Source: Prauserella alba (lineage in GTDB: Bacteria; Actinomycetota; Actinomycetes; Mycobacteriales; Pseudonocardiaceae). Taken from it: a stretch of DNA of 64,000 nucleotides. How positions within the stretch are numbered: position 1 is the first letter of the stretch; the number at the start of each line of letters is the position of its first letter. The translations under genes and the position numbers were made by a program. The stretch covers positions 744,001 to 808,000 of the forward strand of contig NZ_JAMTCH010000005.1 of NCBI RefSeq assembly GCF_024171735.1, read 5' to 3'. Below are positions 39,075-47,831 of this stretch, one piece after another. Under the pieces are notes generated by a model. The model had not been told where the DNA came from and did no database searches. It worked only from the letters and a program-made list of their open reading frames with translations.

Positions 39075-39392
39075 ATGGCTGGCGGTTTTGCAGGGACACC
39101 GGAGCAGTTCCAGAAGGCGTTCCAGGACGTGTCCGAGACCAAGGGGCAGATGGACGCCAACATGCAGAAGCTGCGTTCGAACATCGAGGCCACGTCGGCC
39201 GGCTGGCAGGGCGAGGCAGCCGGTGCGTTCCAGAACGTGATGGCCGCGTTCGACGAGAAGAACCGGAAGCTGAACCAGGCGCTGCAGGACATCGCGGACC
39301 TGCTCCAGCAGTCCGGTCACAAGTACCAGCAGGCTGAGGAGGAGCAGAACTCCGCCATCAGCAACATCGGCAACGTTCTCGGCGGCCTCTGA
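39075..39392 (+). CDS. esxU: WXG100 family protein, EsxU-like
   Basis: A 105-aa helical hairpin protein secreted by ESX systems as a dimer with its partner. The turn motif is WQG (in ATSAGWQGEAAGAFQ), and the C-terminal export signal YxxxE is seen as YQQAE. It follows the Hsp70-like gene and precedes a second WXG100 gene by 60 nt. That is the esxU-esxT order of mycobacterial ESX-4, so the symbol rests on position rather than sequence comparison. Confidence 0.88.
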   Translation: MAGGFAGTPEQFQKAFQDVSETKGQMDANMQKLRSNIEATSAGWQGEAAGAFQNVMAAFDEKNRKLNQALQDIADLLQQSGHKYQQAEEEQNSAISNIGNVLGGL

Positions 39393-39452
39393 GCAGGCGC
39401 TCCCACATCCTGATCCACCGCATTTCTTAATCTTTCTGGAGGGAAGAAGACC

Positions 39453-39740
39453 ATGGCCGGAATCAAGGTCGATTACGCGACAATCCAGACGGCGGCCGAG
39501 GACTGCAAGTCCACCGGCTCGGAGCTGGAGGCCCTGTTCGAGCAGCTGAAGAGCAACCTCGCCCCGCTCACCAGCGAGTGGGAAGGTGACGCCATGGCGG
39601 CCTGGCAGGAGCTGCAGCAGAACTGGAACAACTCGCTGGACGAGCTGAAGCAGGTTCTCGCGCAGATCGCCACCGCGCTGCCGCAGATCGCCGACTCGTA
39701 CCAGGGTACGGAGCAGGGCATCAAGGGCATGTTCGGCTGA
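39453..39740 (+). CDS. esxT: WXG100 family protein, EsxT-like
   Basis: A 95-aa WXG100 protein with the motif WEG (TSEWEGDAMAAWQ) and the signal YQGTE near the C-terminus. It probably forms a heterodimer with the product of the preceding gene. The ATG has GGAGGG about 10 nt upstream. The symbol follows the gene order esxU-esxT-rplM. Confidence 0.88.
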   Translation: MAGIKVDYATIQTAAEDCKSTGSELEALFEQLKSNLAPLTSEWEGDAMAAWQELQQNWNNSLDELKQVLAQIATALPQIADSYQGTEQGIKGMFG

Positions 39741-40196
39741 GACGGCTTCGGCCGAGCAGCTGACGACGCTGTGTGAGGCGGGTCCGGCGCTGACGCCGGG
39801 CCCGCTTTCGCGTGTCCGGGGTCGTGGCCCTCGTCCCCCAAGGGCACGGTGGCATGCCCCCAAGGGCACTTTAGTGGCGTTGAACGCGCCGAATCTTCCC
39901 CTCGCTGTCGACTCGGTGTGCCCGTCGAGGGGCGGCGGGCGCCGCGGCCCGGTCGAGGTGTCCCAGGGGCTTCACTCGGCCTGGCGGTGGTGCGTAAACT
40001 TGACCGGCGCCGGATGTCGACGCGCCGGTGCGGCCTCCTCGGTGTGCGGGGCCGCCGACATTAAGATGACCGGCCCACCCGACCCCGCTTCCACGCGCTT
40101 CGAAGCGACCGGGTATCTTCGTAGTCTGTGCGCGCGCCGAGTGTTTGCGCCCAGCCCGCACTTACCCACAAGCAATCTTGACGACGAGGTAGACCC
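39741..40196 (+). other. esxT-rplM intergenic region
   Basis: No gene is seen in these 456 bases. Two half-copies of the REP family lie near 39835-39900. The rplM promoter is expected in the right half; TAGTCT near 40124 is a possible -10 box. GAGGTAG just before the TTG start is the rplM ribosome site. Confidence 0.5.
39835..39900. repeat. REP-family half elements, two in tandem
   Basis: CCCCCAAGGGCAC occurs at 39835-39847 and again at 39857-39869. The second copy continues TTTAGTGGCGTTGAACGCGC and then GAATCTTCCCCTCGC, matching the left arm of the element at 23951. The matching right arm is missing, so this looks like a degraded or partial copy. Confidence 0.6.
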
Positions 40197-40645
40197 TTGC
40201 CCACGTACAGCCCTAAGCCCGGCGATGTCACCCGTGCCTGGCACGTGATCGACGCCCAGGACGTCGTGCTCGGCCGGCTCGCGACCGAGGTTGCCACGCT
40301 GCTGCGCGGCAAGCACAAGCCGACCTATGCTCCTCACGTGGACACGGGTGACTTCGTCATCATCGTGAACGCCGAGAAGGTCGCCCTCACCGGCAACAAG
40401 CGCGAGCAGAAGTTCGCGTACCGCCACAGTGGTTACCCGGGCGGCCTGCGCAAGCAGTCGTTCGGCGAGCTGCTGGACAACAAGCCGGAGCGCCTGCTCG
40501 AGAAGACCATCAAGGGCATGCTGCCGAAGAACAAGCTCGGCCGTGCCATGGGTAAGAAGCTGAAGGTGTACGCCGGCCCGAACCACCCGCACGCCGCGCA
40601 GAACCCGCAGCCGCACGAGATCACCAAGATCGCTCAGGTGACCAA

Positions 40646-40649
<4 letters not shown>
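40197..40649 (+). CDS. rplM: 50S ribosomal protein L13 (uL13)
   Basis: L13 (150 aa) is an early-assembly protein of the large subunit. [20 protein letters not shown] and the central AVEKMLPKN-type segment, here [20 protein letters not shown], are conserved. The start is TTG. The stop overlaps rpsI by 4 bp (GTGA). Confidence 0.97.
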
Positions 40650-41134
<485 letters not shown>

Positions 41135-41184
41135 CCTGCGCGAAGGTTTCCGGTCGCGTGCGTCACATGCGTGCGCGGCAACAC

Positions 41185-41223
41185 GCGAAAGCGCCCATCC
41201 GATATACGGGTGGGCGCTTTCGC
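41185..41223 (+). terminator. hairpin terminator after rpsI
   Basis: GCGAAAGCGCCCATCC (41185-41200) pairs with GGGTGGGCGCTTTCGC (41208-41223) around a GATATAC loop. The stem has 16 base pairs including one G-U. This is the end of the rplM-rpsI transcript. Confidence 0.8.
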
Positions 41224-41245
41224 ATGTCCACCCCGGGAGCGGCTC

Positions 41246-41350
41246 GTGTTGCGCTCTCGGGAGCCCGTGTTGCGCTTTCCGGGGCGCGTGTTGCGTTCCC
41301 CGGGGCCCGTGTTGTGGCTCTGAGGGAGCGTGTTGCGGCCGACCGCCGGA
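41246..41350. repeat. 21-bp tandem repeat, five units
   Basis: Units begin at 41246, 41267, 41288, 41309 and 41330, all starting GTGTTG and mostly reading GTGTTGCGNNTTCCGGGGCC. The same unit recurs at 60820-60903. The array follows the rpsI terminator. Confidence 0.75.
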
Positions 41351-41595
41351 CCCATCGGTACCGGCGCTCGACCGTGGCTCCGGGCGTCGCTGCGCGGCGT
41401 CGATGCTGAGGTGCCGGTGGTGCACTGTGCACGGGCGCGATGCGGAACGTCGCCGTGTGAGCACCGGTAGTAGCGCTATCGGTGACCCGCCGGTATCGCC
41501 CGCGCGTGTGTCGCTAAGTTGTCCGCGCGGCGCGCAGTGCCCACCGTGGGCTCGGGAGCGTCGTGAGGCCGAGAAGTTGGCAGTTGGAGGAACGT

Positions 41596-42939
41596 ATGGC
41601 CCGCCTGTTCGGCACCGATGGCGTGCGCGGTCTCGCGAACGGTGAGCTGACGCCGGAGCTGGCGATGTCGGTGGCCGCGGCCGCCGCGGGGGTGTTGGCT
41701 GCGCACGACCGGTCGCACCGCCCGGTGGCGGTCGTGGGCCGGGATCCGCGGGCGAGCGGGGAGATGCTGGAGGCCGCGGTGACCGCGGGTCTCGCGTCGG
41801 CGGGCGCGGACGTGCTGCGGGTCGGTGTGCTGCCGACCCCGGCGGTGGCGTTCCTCGTGGGTGACCTGGGTGCGGATTTCGGTGTCATGATCTCGGCGTC
41901 GCACAACCCGATGCCGGACAACGGCGTGAAGCTGTTCGGCGAGGGTGGGCACAAGCTGCCGGACAGCATCGAGGACGAGATCGAGGCGGCGCTCGCGGGT
42001 GGCGGTCCTGGTCAGGTGCGGCCGACCGGGTCGGAGATCGGCCGGGTGACCGACGTCGACGATGCGGTGCAGCGGTACGTGGGGCATCTGGCGGCGGCGA
42101 CCCCGCATGCTCTGTCGGGGCTGAAGGTGGTCGTGGACTGTGCGAACGGTGCGGCGTCGACGGCGGCGCCGGAGGCGTACCGGAAGGCGGGCGCCGATGT
42201 CGTGGCGATCAACGCCGAGCCGGACGGGCTGAACATCAACGACGGGTGCGGTTCGACGCATCCGGAACGGCTGCAGGAGGCGGTCGTCGCTTGTGGCGCG
42301 GATCTGGGGATCGCGCACGACGGTGACGCCGACCGGTGCCTGGCCGTGGACGCCGAGGGCCGGTTGGTGGACGGCGATCAGATCATGGCGGTGCTGGCGC
42401 TGGACATGGCCGAGCGCGGCGAGTTGGCGCACACGACGCTCGTGGCGACGGTGATGAGCAACCTGGGCCTGCACCTGGCGATGAAGGAGCATGACATCAC
42501 GCTGCGCACGGCAGCGGTCGGCGACCGGTACGTGCTCGAGGAGCTGCGGGCCGGCGGGTTCGCGCTCGGCGGGGAGCAGTCGGGGCACGTGGTGTTGCCC
42601 GCGCACGCGACGACCGGTGACGGACTGTTGACGGCGTTGCGCCTGATGAGCAGGGCTGCGGCGACGGGCAAGCCCCTGGCCGAGCTGGCGGCGGTGATGG
42701 AGCGGTTGCCGCAGGTGCTGGTGAACGTGCGGGTGGCCGACAAGTCCGCGGTGGCGGCCTCGGAGGCTGTGAAGGACGCTGTCGAGGCGGTGACCGACGA
42801 GCTGGGCGAGGAGGGCCGGGTGCTGCTGCGCCCGTCGGGGACCGAGCAGTTGGTGCGGGTGATGGTGGAGGCGAAGGCCGAGGCCACCGCACAGGCCGCC
42901 GCCGACCGGCTGGCAGGCGTCGTCGCCGCCGTGGCCTGA
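41596..42939 (+). CDS. glmM: phosphoglucosamine mutase
   Basis: GlmM (447 aa) converts glucosamine-6-phosphate to glucosamine-1-phosphate on the route to UDP-GlcNAc and peptidoglycan. The phosphorylated Ser is Ser102 in ISASHNP, the metal loop is DGDADRC, the sugar loop GGEQSGH and the phosphate-binding C-terminal loop [12 protein letters not shown] chose the ATG at 41596 ([12 protein letters not shown]). GlmS, the enzyme one step earlier, lies at 54684, so the two are separated here by the T7SS cargo modules. Confidence 0.97.
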   Translation: MARLFGTDGVRGLANGELTPELAMSVAAAAAGVLAAHDRSHRPVAVVGRDPRASGEMLEAAVTAGLASAGADVLRVGVLPTPAVAFLVGDLGADFGVMISASHNPMPDNGVKLFGEGGHKLPDSIEDEIEAALAGGGPGQVRPTGSEIGRVTDVDDAVQRYVGHLAAATPHALSGLKVVVDCANGAASTAAPEAYRKAGADVVAINAEPDGLNINDGCGSTHPERLQEAVVACGADLGIAHDGDADRCLAVDAEGRLVDGDQIMAVLALDMAERGELAHTTLVATVMSNLGLHLAMKEHDITLRTAAVGDRYVLEELRAGGFALGGEQSGHVVLPAHATTGDGLLTALRLMSRAAATGKPLAELAAVMERLPQVLVNVRVADKSAVAASEAVKDAVEAVTDELGEEGRVLLRPSGTEQLVRVMVEAKAEATAQAAADRLAGVVAAVA

Positions 42940-43111
42940 GGTCGGCACCCGAGACCGGTCGACCGGGCCGGCCGATTCGTCACTGAGGAGCCGAGGCTCA
43001 CGCGCATCGCGGGAGCGCCGTCGTCACGCGCCCGCGTCCGGTGAGGTACCCCTGCGGCGCTGGTCACGTACGTCCGGTGTGGTTGTTCTCGTGTCGTGGA
43101 CCCGGCCGATT

Positions 43112-43146
43112 CGGTATGTTTCGCTGTGCATCCGTAACGGCACCGG
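43112..43146 (+). promoter_or_regulatory. promoter/leader element of cargo module 1
   Basis: The segment CGGTATGTTTCGCTGTGCA and a following CGGCACCG match the element at 47408-47443 upstream of module 2, with small gaps. TATGTT here and TACATT there could be -10 boxes. The shared sequence implies common control of the two modules. Confidence 0.45.
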
Positions 43147-43219
43147 ACGTCATCGTGTTGCGTCTGAACCGTGAGGAGCACGCTCGACCTGCACGACCAT
43201 GCAACAGGGGGAGGAACCG

Positions 43220-43534
43220 ATGGCCGGTGGACAACAAGCCGACCCAGGGAAGCTGCGCGCGGCCGGTGAGGCTTACACCCAGGATGGCGAACAGCTGAAG
43301 ACGGTCGGCGGAAAGCTGGAGACTGACGTCGGTGAGGCGCAGGTCGGCAAGGCTTGGTCAGACACGGCCAAGTCCTATGCGGAGGCGATAGGAAAGTACC
43401 GCGACGCCGTGACCAAGTACGGCGAACAGACGTCTGACCTGGGCGACAAGATGAAGCAGGCCGCGAACGCGTACGAGGACGGCGAAGCCGTCAACGCGGA
43501 GACCATCGCCTCCAAGGGGGTGGGGTCCAAATGA
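43220..43534 (+). CDS. EspC/WXG100-like small T7SS protein, module 1
   Basis: A 104-aa helical protein beginning MAGGQQADPGKLRAAGEAYT. The turn region is GKAWSDTAKSYAEAI and a YxxxE export signal (YEDGE) lies near the C-terminus, the layout of ESX small secreted proteins. The ATG follows GGGGGAGG by 5 nt; an upstream in-frame ATG at 43199 would lack a ribosome site. Its stop overlaps the next gene (ATGA). It is similar to the protein at 47502, where the Trp is His. Secretion is inferred. Confidence 0.75.
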   Translation: MAGGQQADPGKLRAAGEAYTQDGEQLKTVGGKLETDVGEAQVGKAWSDTAKSYAEAIGKYRDAVTKYGEQTSDLGDKMKQAANAYEDGEAVNAETIASKGVGSK

Positions 43535-46467
43535 GCATCTTCAGTCCTGAGGCGATCCAAGAAGCCGCCCGGCACAGGTTCACCGATGCAGAGCTGAAAG
43601 AGATGAAGGCTCTGCTCGACGACCCGAATATCTCGTCGGAGAATCGTGGGCAGATGCTGATGGCTCTGTCCAATGCGGGCATGGTCAGTGATCAGGAGAT
43701 CGACAAGTACTCAAGCAAGTACGGGTACGACGCGGAAGACATCAAGGAGGGCGGCGAGGCCCCGTTTGAGAATCTTTCCAACGGGGCTACGGCTTTCCGC
43801 AGGGCAAAACGTGAATCGCATCAGGGTAAAATTTCGGATGCGAAGGACGGTCTGCAGGACCTGAAGTCATACGGCTCGTCGGACCAGATCGTCGACAAGG
43901 CGAAGCTGATCATCAAGCTCTTCAGTGAATTCCATCCGAAGTACACTGAGGTGAAATCCCTCGGGTACAATGCGGAATCGGGAGAGCAGGGGAAGCGCGA
44001 GATGCCCCGCGCCGAGGTCAACAACCCGAATTCCAGTCAAGGGAAGACGGGATCGTCCGCCAAGTATTCGGCCGATGGGAACACCCCGGACGATATCCGG
44101 AAAGGTCTGGATGAGTTTCGAGGCATCGAGTTCAGCTGCTTCTGGCAGGACGCCAATGCGCTGTCGGGTACTCATGAGAAGGTTGGCGAGATAAAGGAGT
44201 CGCTGCAAGGGGCCTGGAAGGACGGCACCGCCGAGTGGGTCGGCGACGCCAAAGATGCTGCTGCCCAGCGAAACAGTTCGATCAACAAGAATGCTGGTGA
44301 TCTCTCGCAGGCCCTCAATTCCGCGGGCGACGGTGTGATGGCGGGTATTGATGCGGTCAGGGAGTGCGTCGCCCAGTACGTCGAGGTTGTGCTGGACATG
44401 TACGGGAACGGCAGGGTCTCGGGGCTGGTTCCGTCTGATGTCGATACGCTTATCAAGGTCACTCAGGAGTTTCCTGCGGGTATTCGACGCCTCAAGGAAA
44501 TGCAAAATACCAATGGCCTAGAAAGCTTCGCGGATACGGTGATGGAATTTCAGTCCTTTGGGGTTAGTCCTGGGGTTCCGCATGGCCCGTCTTCGCTGTT
44601 CGACTTTCAAGATTACAAGTTTGCGGAATTTATTCACGGTGACAACGTCGATCAGGAGCTTGCGCGGGGTCGGCAAGCCTTGAAGGATGCCGAAGCCCAG
44701 CTGAAGGCCTTCGTCGCGGCCTACGAGCAGAAGGCTGAGCAGTTCCACGGTCTTGGGCAACAGTACGTCCAGGGTATTCAGACGAACTACTCGGACATGA
44801 TCAATGCCCTCAACAAGAACCTGGGGCAGACATTCGGCGATCAGGCAGGCAATGGTGGGGACAAGCCGGCTGTTCCCGGTGGGCAGCAGACGGCGGCGCA
44901 GACCACCAATCCTGTTCAGGGCGGGGGATCATCACCCGTGGCCGGAGGCGGCCCGCAGCAACCGGGAGGCCCGCCGACGTCGCCTCCGTCGGCGTCCGTC
45001 GATCCGGCCGCGGCGGCCGAGCACGCGCCCGGGGAAGCCGGCCAAGGAGGGAACGGTCAGCCGAAACCAGGCGAAGCAGGTGAGGGCAAGAACCCCGTCA
45101 CGGGCGGCAAACTCGAAACCGATCCGGAGACCGGCGAGCCCTACCCGATCGACCCGGCGACCGGCGAGGCCGTCAAGGACGCCACCGAGCGTGACACCCT
45201 GACCGTCGAGCAGGGTGAGAAGAAGTTCGAGTTCGCCGAGCCCGATGCCAAGGGCGAGATGGAGATCTCCGTCGACGACGGCAAGGGCCCACTGAAGGAC
45301 TACAAGCTCGACTTCGGAACCGGGGACGACGCCTCCGGCGGGGCCCAGCCGGGTGGACAGACCGACGGCGGTGCGGCATCGGGCGGTGGCCAGAGTCAGG
45401 GACAGGACTCTGGTGAACCGGGTCGCCAGGATTTCGGTCCGCAGGGCTCCGGTGACGGGGCCGACGGCGCCCAGGGCGAGAAGGTCTACACACCGGATGA
45501 GGACGGCAAGATCCGCATCCAGGACGGCGACACCGAGATCGTCGCGGAGCGGCCCGACGGTCCGGACGGGCCTACCAAGGTGACCGTCGACGACGGCACG
45601 GGCGAGCCGACCACCTACACCCTCGGTGAGGAGGACGCGGCCGACTCCGGAGCAGGCGGTGCCGGTGGCGGCGGCATGCGTGCCGGCGGAGGGGGAGCCG
45701 AGTTCGCAGACCGCGATGCGGGGGCTAACGCTGCCGACATGGGCCAGGCGGCCGCCGACGACGAAGGTGCGGCGGAAGTCGGGGTCGACGGCGGTTCCGG
45801 TGGTACGGCGCGGTTGGCGGGAGATCTTGCCACCGACGGTGAAGGCGCGGCTGCCACCCCGGCCGGCGAGGCCATGCAGGCGGATCCGGCTTCCGCTGCT
45901 GCTACGGGTGAGCCCGCTTCGACACCCGACGGCATGGGCTCAACGGGCGGTGGCTCTCCCGAATCCGATGGCGGTGCCGCGGCGCAGGCCGGCCCTGCAG
46001 GAGCGTCCGGCCAGCCGGACGTCGAACAGCCGAACGCGAACGGTGACCCCGGCGGGGAGAGCGGTTCTGACGACTCCACCACGCCGGCGTCGAGTCTCGG
46101 CTCATCCCTGGGCGACGGCGCGCTCGGCGGCGGTGCTGGCGAGGCGGACGGCAGCAGCCTCGGCGACGCAGGCATGGGTGACAGCCCGGGTGGCGATGCC
46201 GCGGCCGACACCGGTGACGGCGACAACGGGGGTCCCGGCGGTTCCGGTGACCGCGGCGGCGGCTCCGGTGGTGCCGGCATGGGCGGCGGCATGATGGGCG
46301 GAGGCATGGGCGGCGCCGGAGGTGGCGGCGGTGGCGGCGACGAGGAACGGCAGAGCCAGTTCATCCTCAACGCCGTCAGCGACCTGTTCGGCGAGGCCGT
46401 GGCCGGGAACCACATCAGCGGCACGATCGGCGAGGGCGCCGGAACCGCTGTGTCCTTCGGCCGGTGA
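43531..46467 (+). CDS. large WXG-domain T7SS substrate candidate, module 1
   Basis: A 978-aa protein of no recognised family. In order: an N-terminal helical motif LLDDPNIS (28-35), a helical domain with a WXG turn (WVGDA at 236-240), and a Pro/Gly/Gln linker from about 460. Two related beta-like boxes follow, at about 555-596 (LTVEQG...MEISVDDG) and 650-698 (IRIQDG...TKVTVDDG). A Gly/Ala/Asp-rich stretch and a C-terminal tail with HISGTIGEG end it. The same order occurs in the protein at 47828. The first 430 codons use more A/T than neighbouring genes, hinting at transfer or a distinct history. Its start overlaps the preceding small gene. Confidence 0.75.
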   Translation: MSIFSPEAIQEAARHRFTDAELKEMKALLDDPNISSENRGQMLMALSNAGMVSDQEIDKYSSKYGYDAEDIKEGGEAPFENLSNGATAFRRAKRESHQGKISDAKDGLQDLKSYGSSDQIVDKAKLIIKLFSEFHPKYTEVKSLGYNAESGEQGKREMPRAEVNNPNSSQGKTGSSAKYSADGNTPDDIRKGLDEFRGIEFSCFWQDANALSGTHEKVGEIKESLQGAWKDGTAEWVGDAKDAAAQRNSSINKNAGDLSQALNSAGDGVMAGIDAVRECVAQYVEVVLDMYGNGRVSGLVPSDVDTLIKVTQEFPAGIRRLKEMQNTNGLESFADTVMEFQSFGVSPGVPHGPSSLFDFQDYKFAEFIHGDNVDQELARGRQALKDAEAQLKAFVAAYEQKAEQFHGLGQQYVQGIQTNYSDMINALNKNLGQTFGDQAGNGGDKPAVPGGQQTAAQTTNPVQGGGSSPVAGGGPQQPGGPPTSPPSASVDPAAAAEHAPGEAGQGGNGQPKPGEAGEGKNPVTGGKLETDPETGEPYPIDPATGEAVKDATERDTLTVEQGEKKFEFAEPDAKGEMEISVDDGKGPLKDYKLDFGTGDDASGGAQPGGQTDGGAASGGGQSQGQDSGEPGRQDFGPQGSGDGADGAQGEKVYTPDEDGKIRIQDGDTEIVAERPDGPDGPTKVTVDDGTGEPTTYTLGEEDAADSGAGGAGGGGMRAGGGGAEFADRDAGANAADMGQAAADDEGAAEVGVDGGSGGTARLAGDLATDGEGAAATPAGEAMQADPASAAATGEPASTPDGMGSTGGGSPESDGGAAAQAGPAGASGQPDVEQPNANGDPGGESGSDDSTTPASSLGSSLGDGALGGGAGEADGSSLGDAGMGDSPGGDAAADTGDGDNGGPGGSGDRGGGSGGAGMGGGMMGGGMGGAGGGGGGGDEERQSQFILNAVSDLFGEAVAGNHISGTIGEGAGTAVSFGR

Positions 46468-46552
46468 GCGGGCCATCGATGTCGCGAAGGCTATTCGGTG
46501 GCGCAGACCGGCGTGCCGTTCAGTTGCTCCTTGAGGTAGAGGGGAACCAGTG

Positions 46553-47011
46553 ATGGTCGAGAGCCTAGATCCGGAACTGGCGGAGAAACTCGCCGAAAAT
46601 CGGTCACGGTTACGCGCAGCCACCGCAGAGATCAACGAATGGGCGGAGCAAGCCGAACGCGAGCGTGAAGAGGCTGCGGAAGCGCGTCGACAGGCTGCCG
46701 TGCAGCTGAACAAGGAGCTCGACGAGCAGATCGCCGCAAACAAGGAAGCCAGCGAGGATCCGAACTCGAAGAACGAGTGGTTGCAGCGGCGTGACGACGG
46801 TGGCGGCCGGACGATGGACTTCGGTCCTGCCGGCGACGAGCCGGAGCAGGCGCCGGCCGATCCGGCCCCGGCACCGCCCGCCGCCCCGGCACCGCAGCCG
46901 CCGGTCGCGGAACCTCCGCAGCAGTCCACCCAGCCGGTCCGGCGTCCCGCCCGTCCCCGGAGCGACGAGGACGACGACGAGGACTTCGCCAACCGCGACT
47001 GGTTCGTCTAA
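46553..47011 (+). CDS. small coiled-coil protein with acidic tail, module 1
   Basis: A 152-aa protein. The first half is a charged helix likely to form a coiled coil (AEINEWAEQAEREREEAAEA). A Pro-rich linker and an acidic tail DEDDDEDFANRDWFV follow. The tail closely resembles that of the 50347 protein, the third gene of module 2. The ATG at 46553 is preceded by GAGGGG; the GTG one codon earlier is possible. Function unknown. A chaperone or docking role for the large substrate is inferred. Confidence 0.7.
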   Translation: MVESLDPELAEKLAENRSRLRAATAEINEWAEQAEREREEAAEARRQAAVQLNKELDEQIAANKEASEDPNSKNEWLQRRDDGGGRTMDFGPAGDEPEQAPADPAPAPPAAPAPQPPVAEPPQQSTQPVRRPARPRSDEDDDEDFANRDWFV

Positions 47012-47501
47012 TCACTCGCGCAGGCGAGGAACTCGGTTGCCGCGTGTATCCGGCTGACGGCACGCGCTGACAACGACAGCACGTACGACGGCGGTCGTCC
47101 GGCTCACCACGGTCCGGTCGGCCGCCGCCGTCGTTTCTCCGTCATGGCCGTCCCAGCCGCGGCCATCAAACCGCAGTCCGTCCCGGCGCCGCCCCTGGAC
47201 GCCGCAGCCCGCACCGGCGCAGCCCAGGAGCCGCAGACCCCTGCACGCCGCACCTCGTCCCGGCGCCGCAGGCCTCACCGCTGCAGCCCCGAAGTCGCAG
47301 CGCACCACCTTTGCGGCAGCCACCGCCCCGGCTTGCGTCACCTCGCTCACGTCGTCGTCCCCGTCGGGTGGCGGCGCCCGTTTCGCGTTCCTCCGATCTT
47401 CCCAACCCGGTACATTTCGTGTGCAGATGCGACGGCACCGATCCGGTACTCCTCGCGTCCTAGGCGGCAGACGACCACAGACGATTCCAGGGGGTGTCGA
47501 C
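47012..47501 (+). other. region between cargo modules 1 and 2
   Basis: I see no convincing gene in these 490 bases; the open frames have poor codon bias. The right end carries the element shared with module 1 (47408-47443) and then CCAGGGGG as the ribosome site of the next gene. Confidence 0.55.
47408..47443 (+). promoter_or_regulatory. promoter/leader element of cargo module 2
   Basis: CGGTACATTTCGTGTGCAG followed by CGGCACCG matches the module 1 element at 43112. It lies 59 nt before the first gene of module 2. TACATT could be a -10 box. Confidence 0.45.
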
Positions 47502-47831
47502 GTGAGCGGGGTCAACGCGCCGCAGGGGTACACGGCCGACCAGGGTTCGATGTCGAACCAGGCCACGCGCATCAGCGATGCCGCGTCGAGTGCGCAGTCG
47601 GACGTCGCCGACGTCGGCACGTCGAACGTCGGCGAGGGCGGCTTCGGCAAGGCGCACACGGATTTCGGCGGTGACTACACCGCGGGCATCCAGACGATCG
47701 GCGAGGCGGCGCAGGCCATGTGCAGTTCGCTGACGTCGTTCGCCAGCACGATCGGTGCCGCCGGGCAGCAGTACGGCGCGGCCGAGGAAACGCAGGCACA
47801 GGCGGCCAGCCAGGCGGGGAGTGGACTGTGA
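47502..47831 (+). CDS. EspC/WXG100-like small T7SS protein, module 2
   Basis: A 109-aa helical protein beginning MSGVNAPQGYTADQGSMSNQ. The turn region GFGKAHTDFGGDYTAGI lines up with GKAWSDTAKSYAEAI of the module 1 protein, with His in place of Trp. The C-terminal YxxxE signal is YGAAE. The GTG start follows CCAGGGGG, and its stop overlaps the next gene (GTGA). The longer open frame upstream is probably leader. Confidence 0.72.
   Translation: MSGVNAPQGYTADQGSMSNQATRISDAASSAQSDVADVGTSNVGEGGFGKAHTDFGGDYTAGIQTIGEAAQAMCSSLTSFASTIGAAGQQYGAAEETQAQAASQAGSGL

Larger units (their letters stand above)
41135..41595 (+). other. rpsI-glmM intergenic region
   Basis: These 461 bases hold a strong terminator and a five-unit 21-bp tandem repeat, and no gene. 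The glmM ribosome site is GGAGG at 41587-41591. Confidence 0.6.

Noticed and set aside
47144-47674. 176-aa plus-strand frame between the two cargo modules
   Set aside because: It has random-looking Arg/His-rich composition and overlaps the well-supported 47502 gene in another frame.
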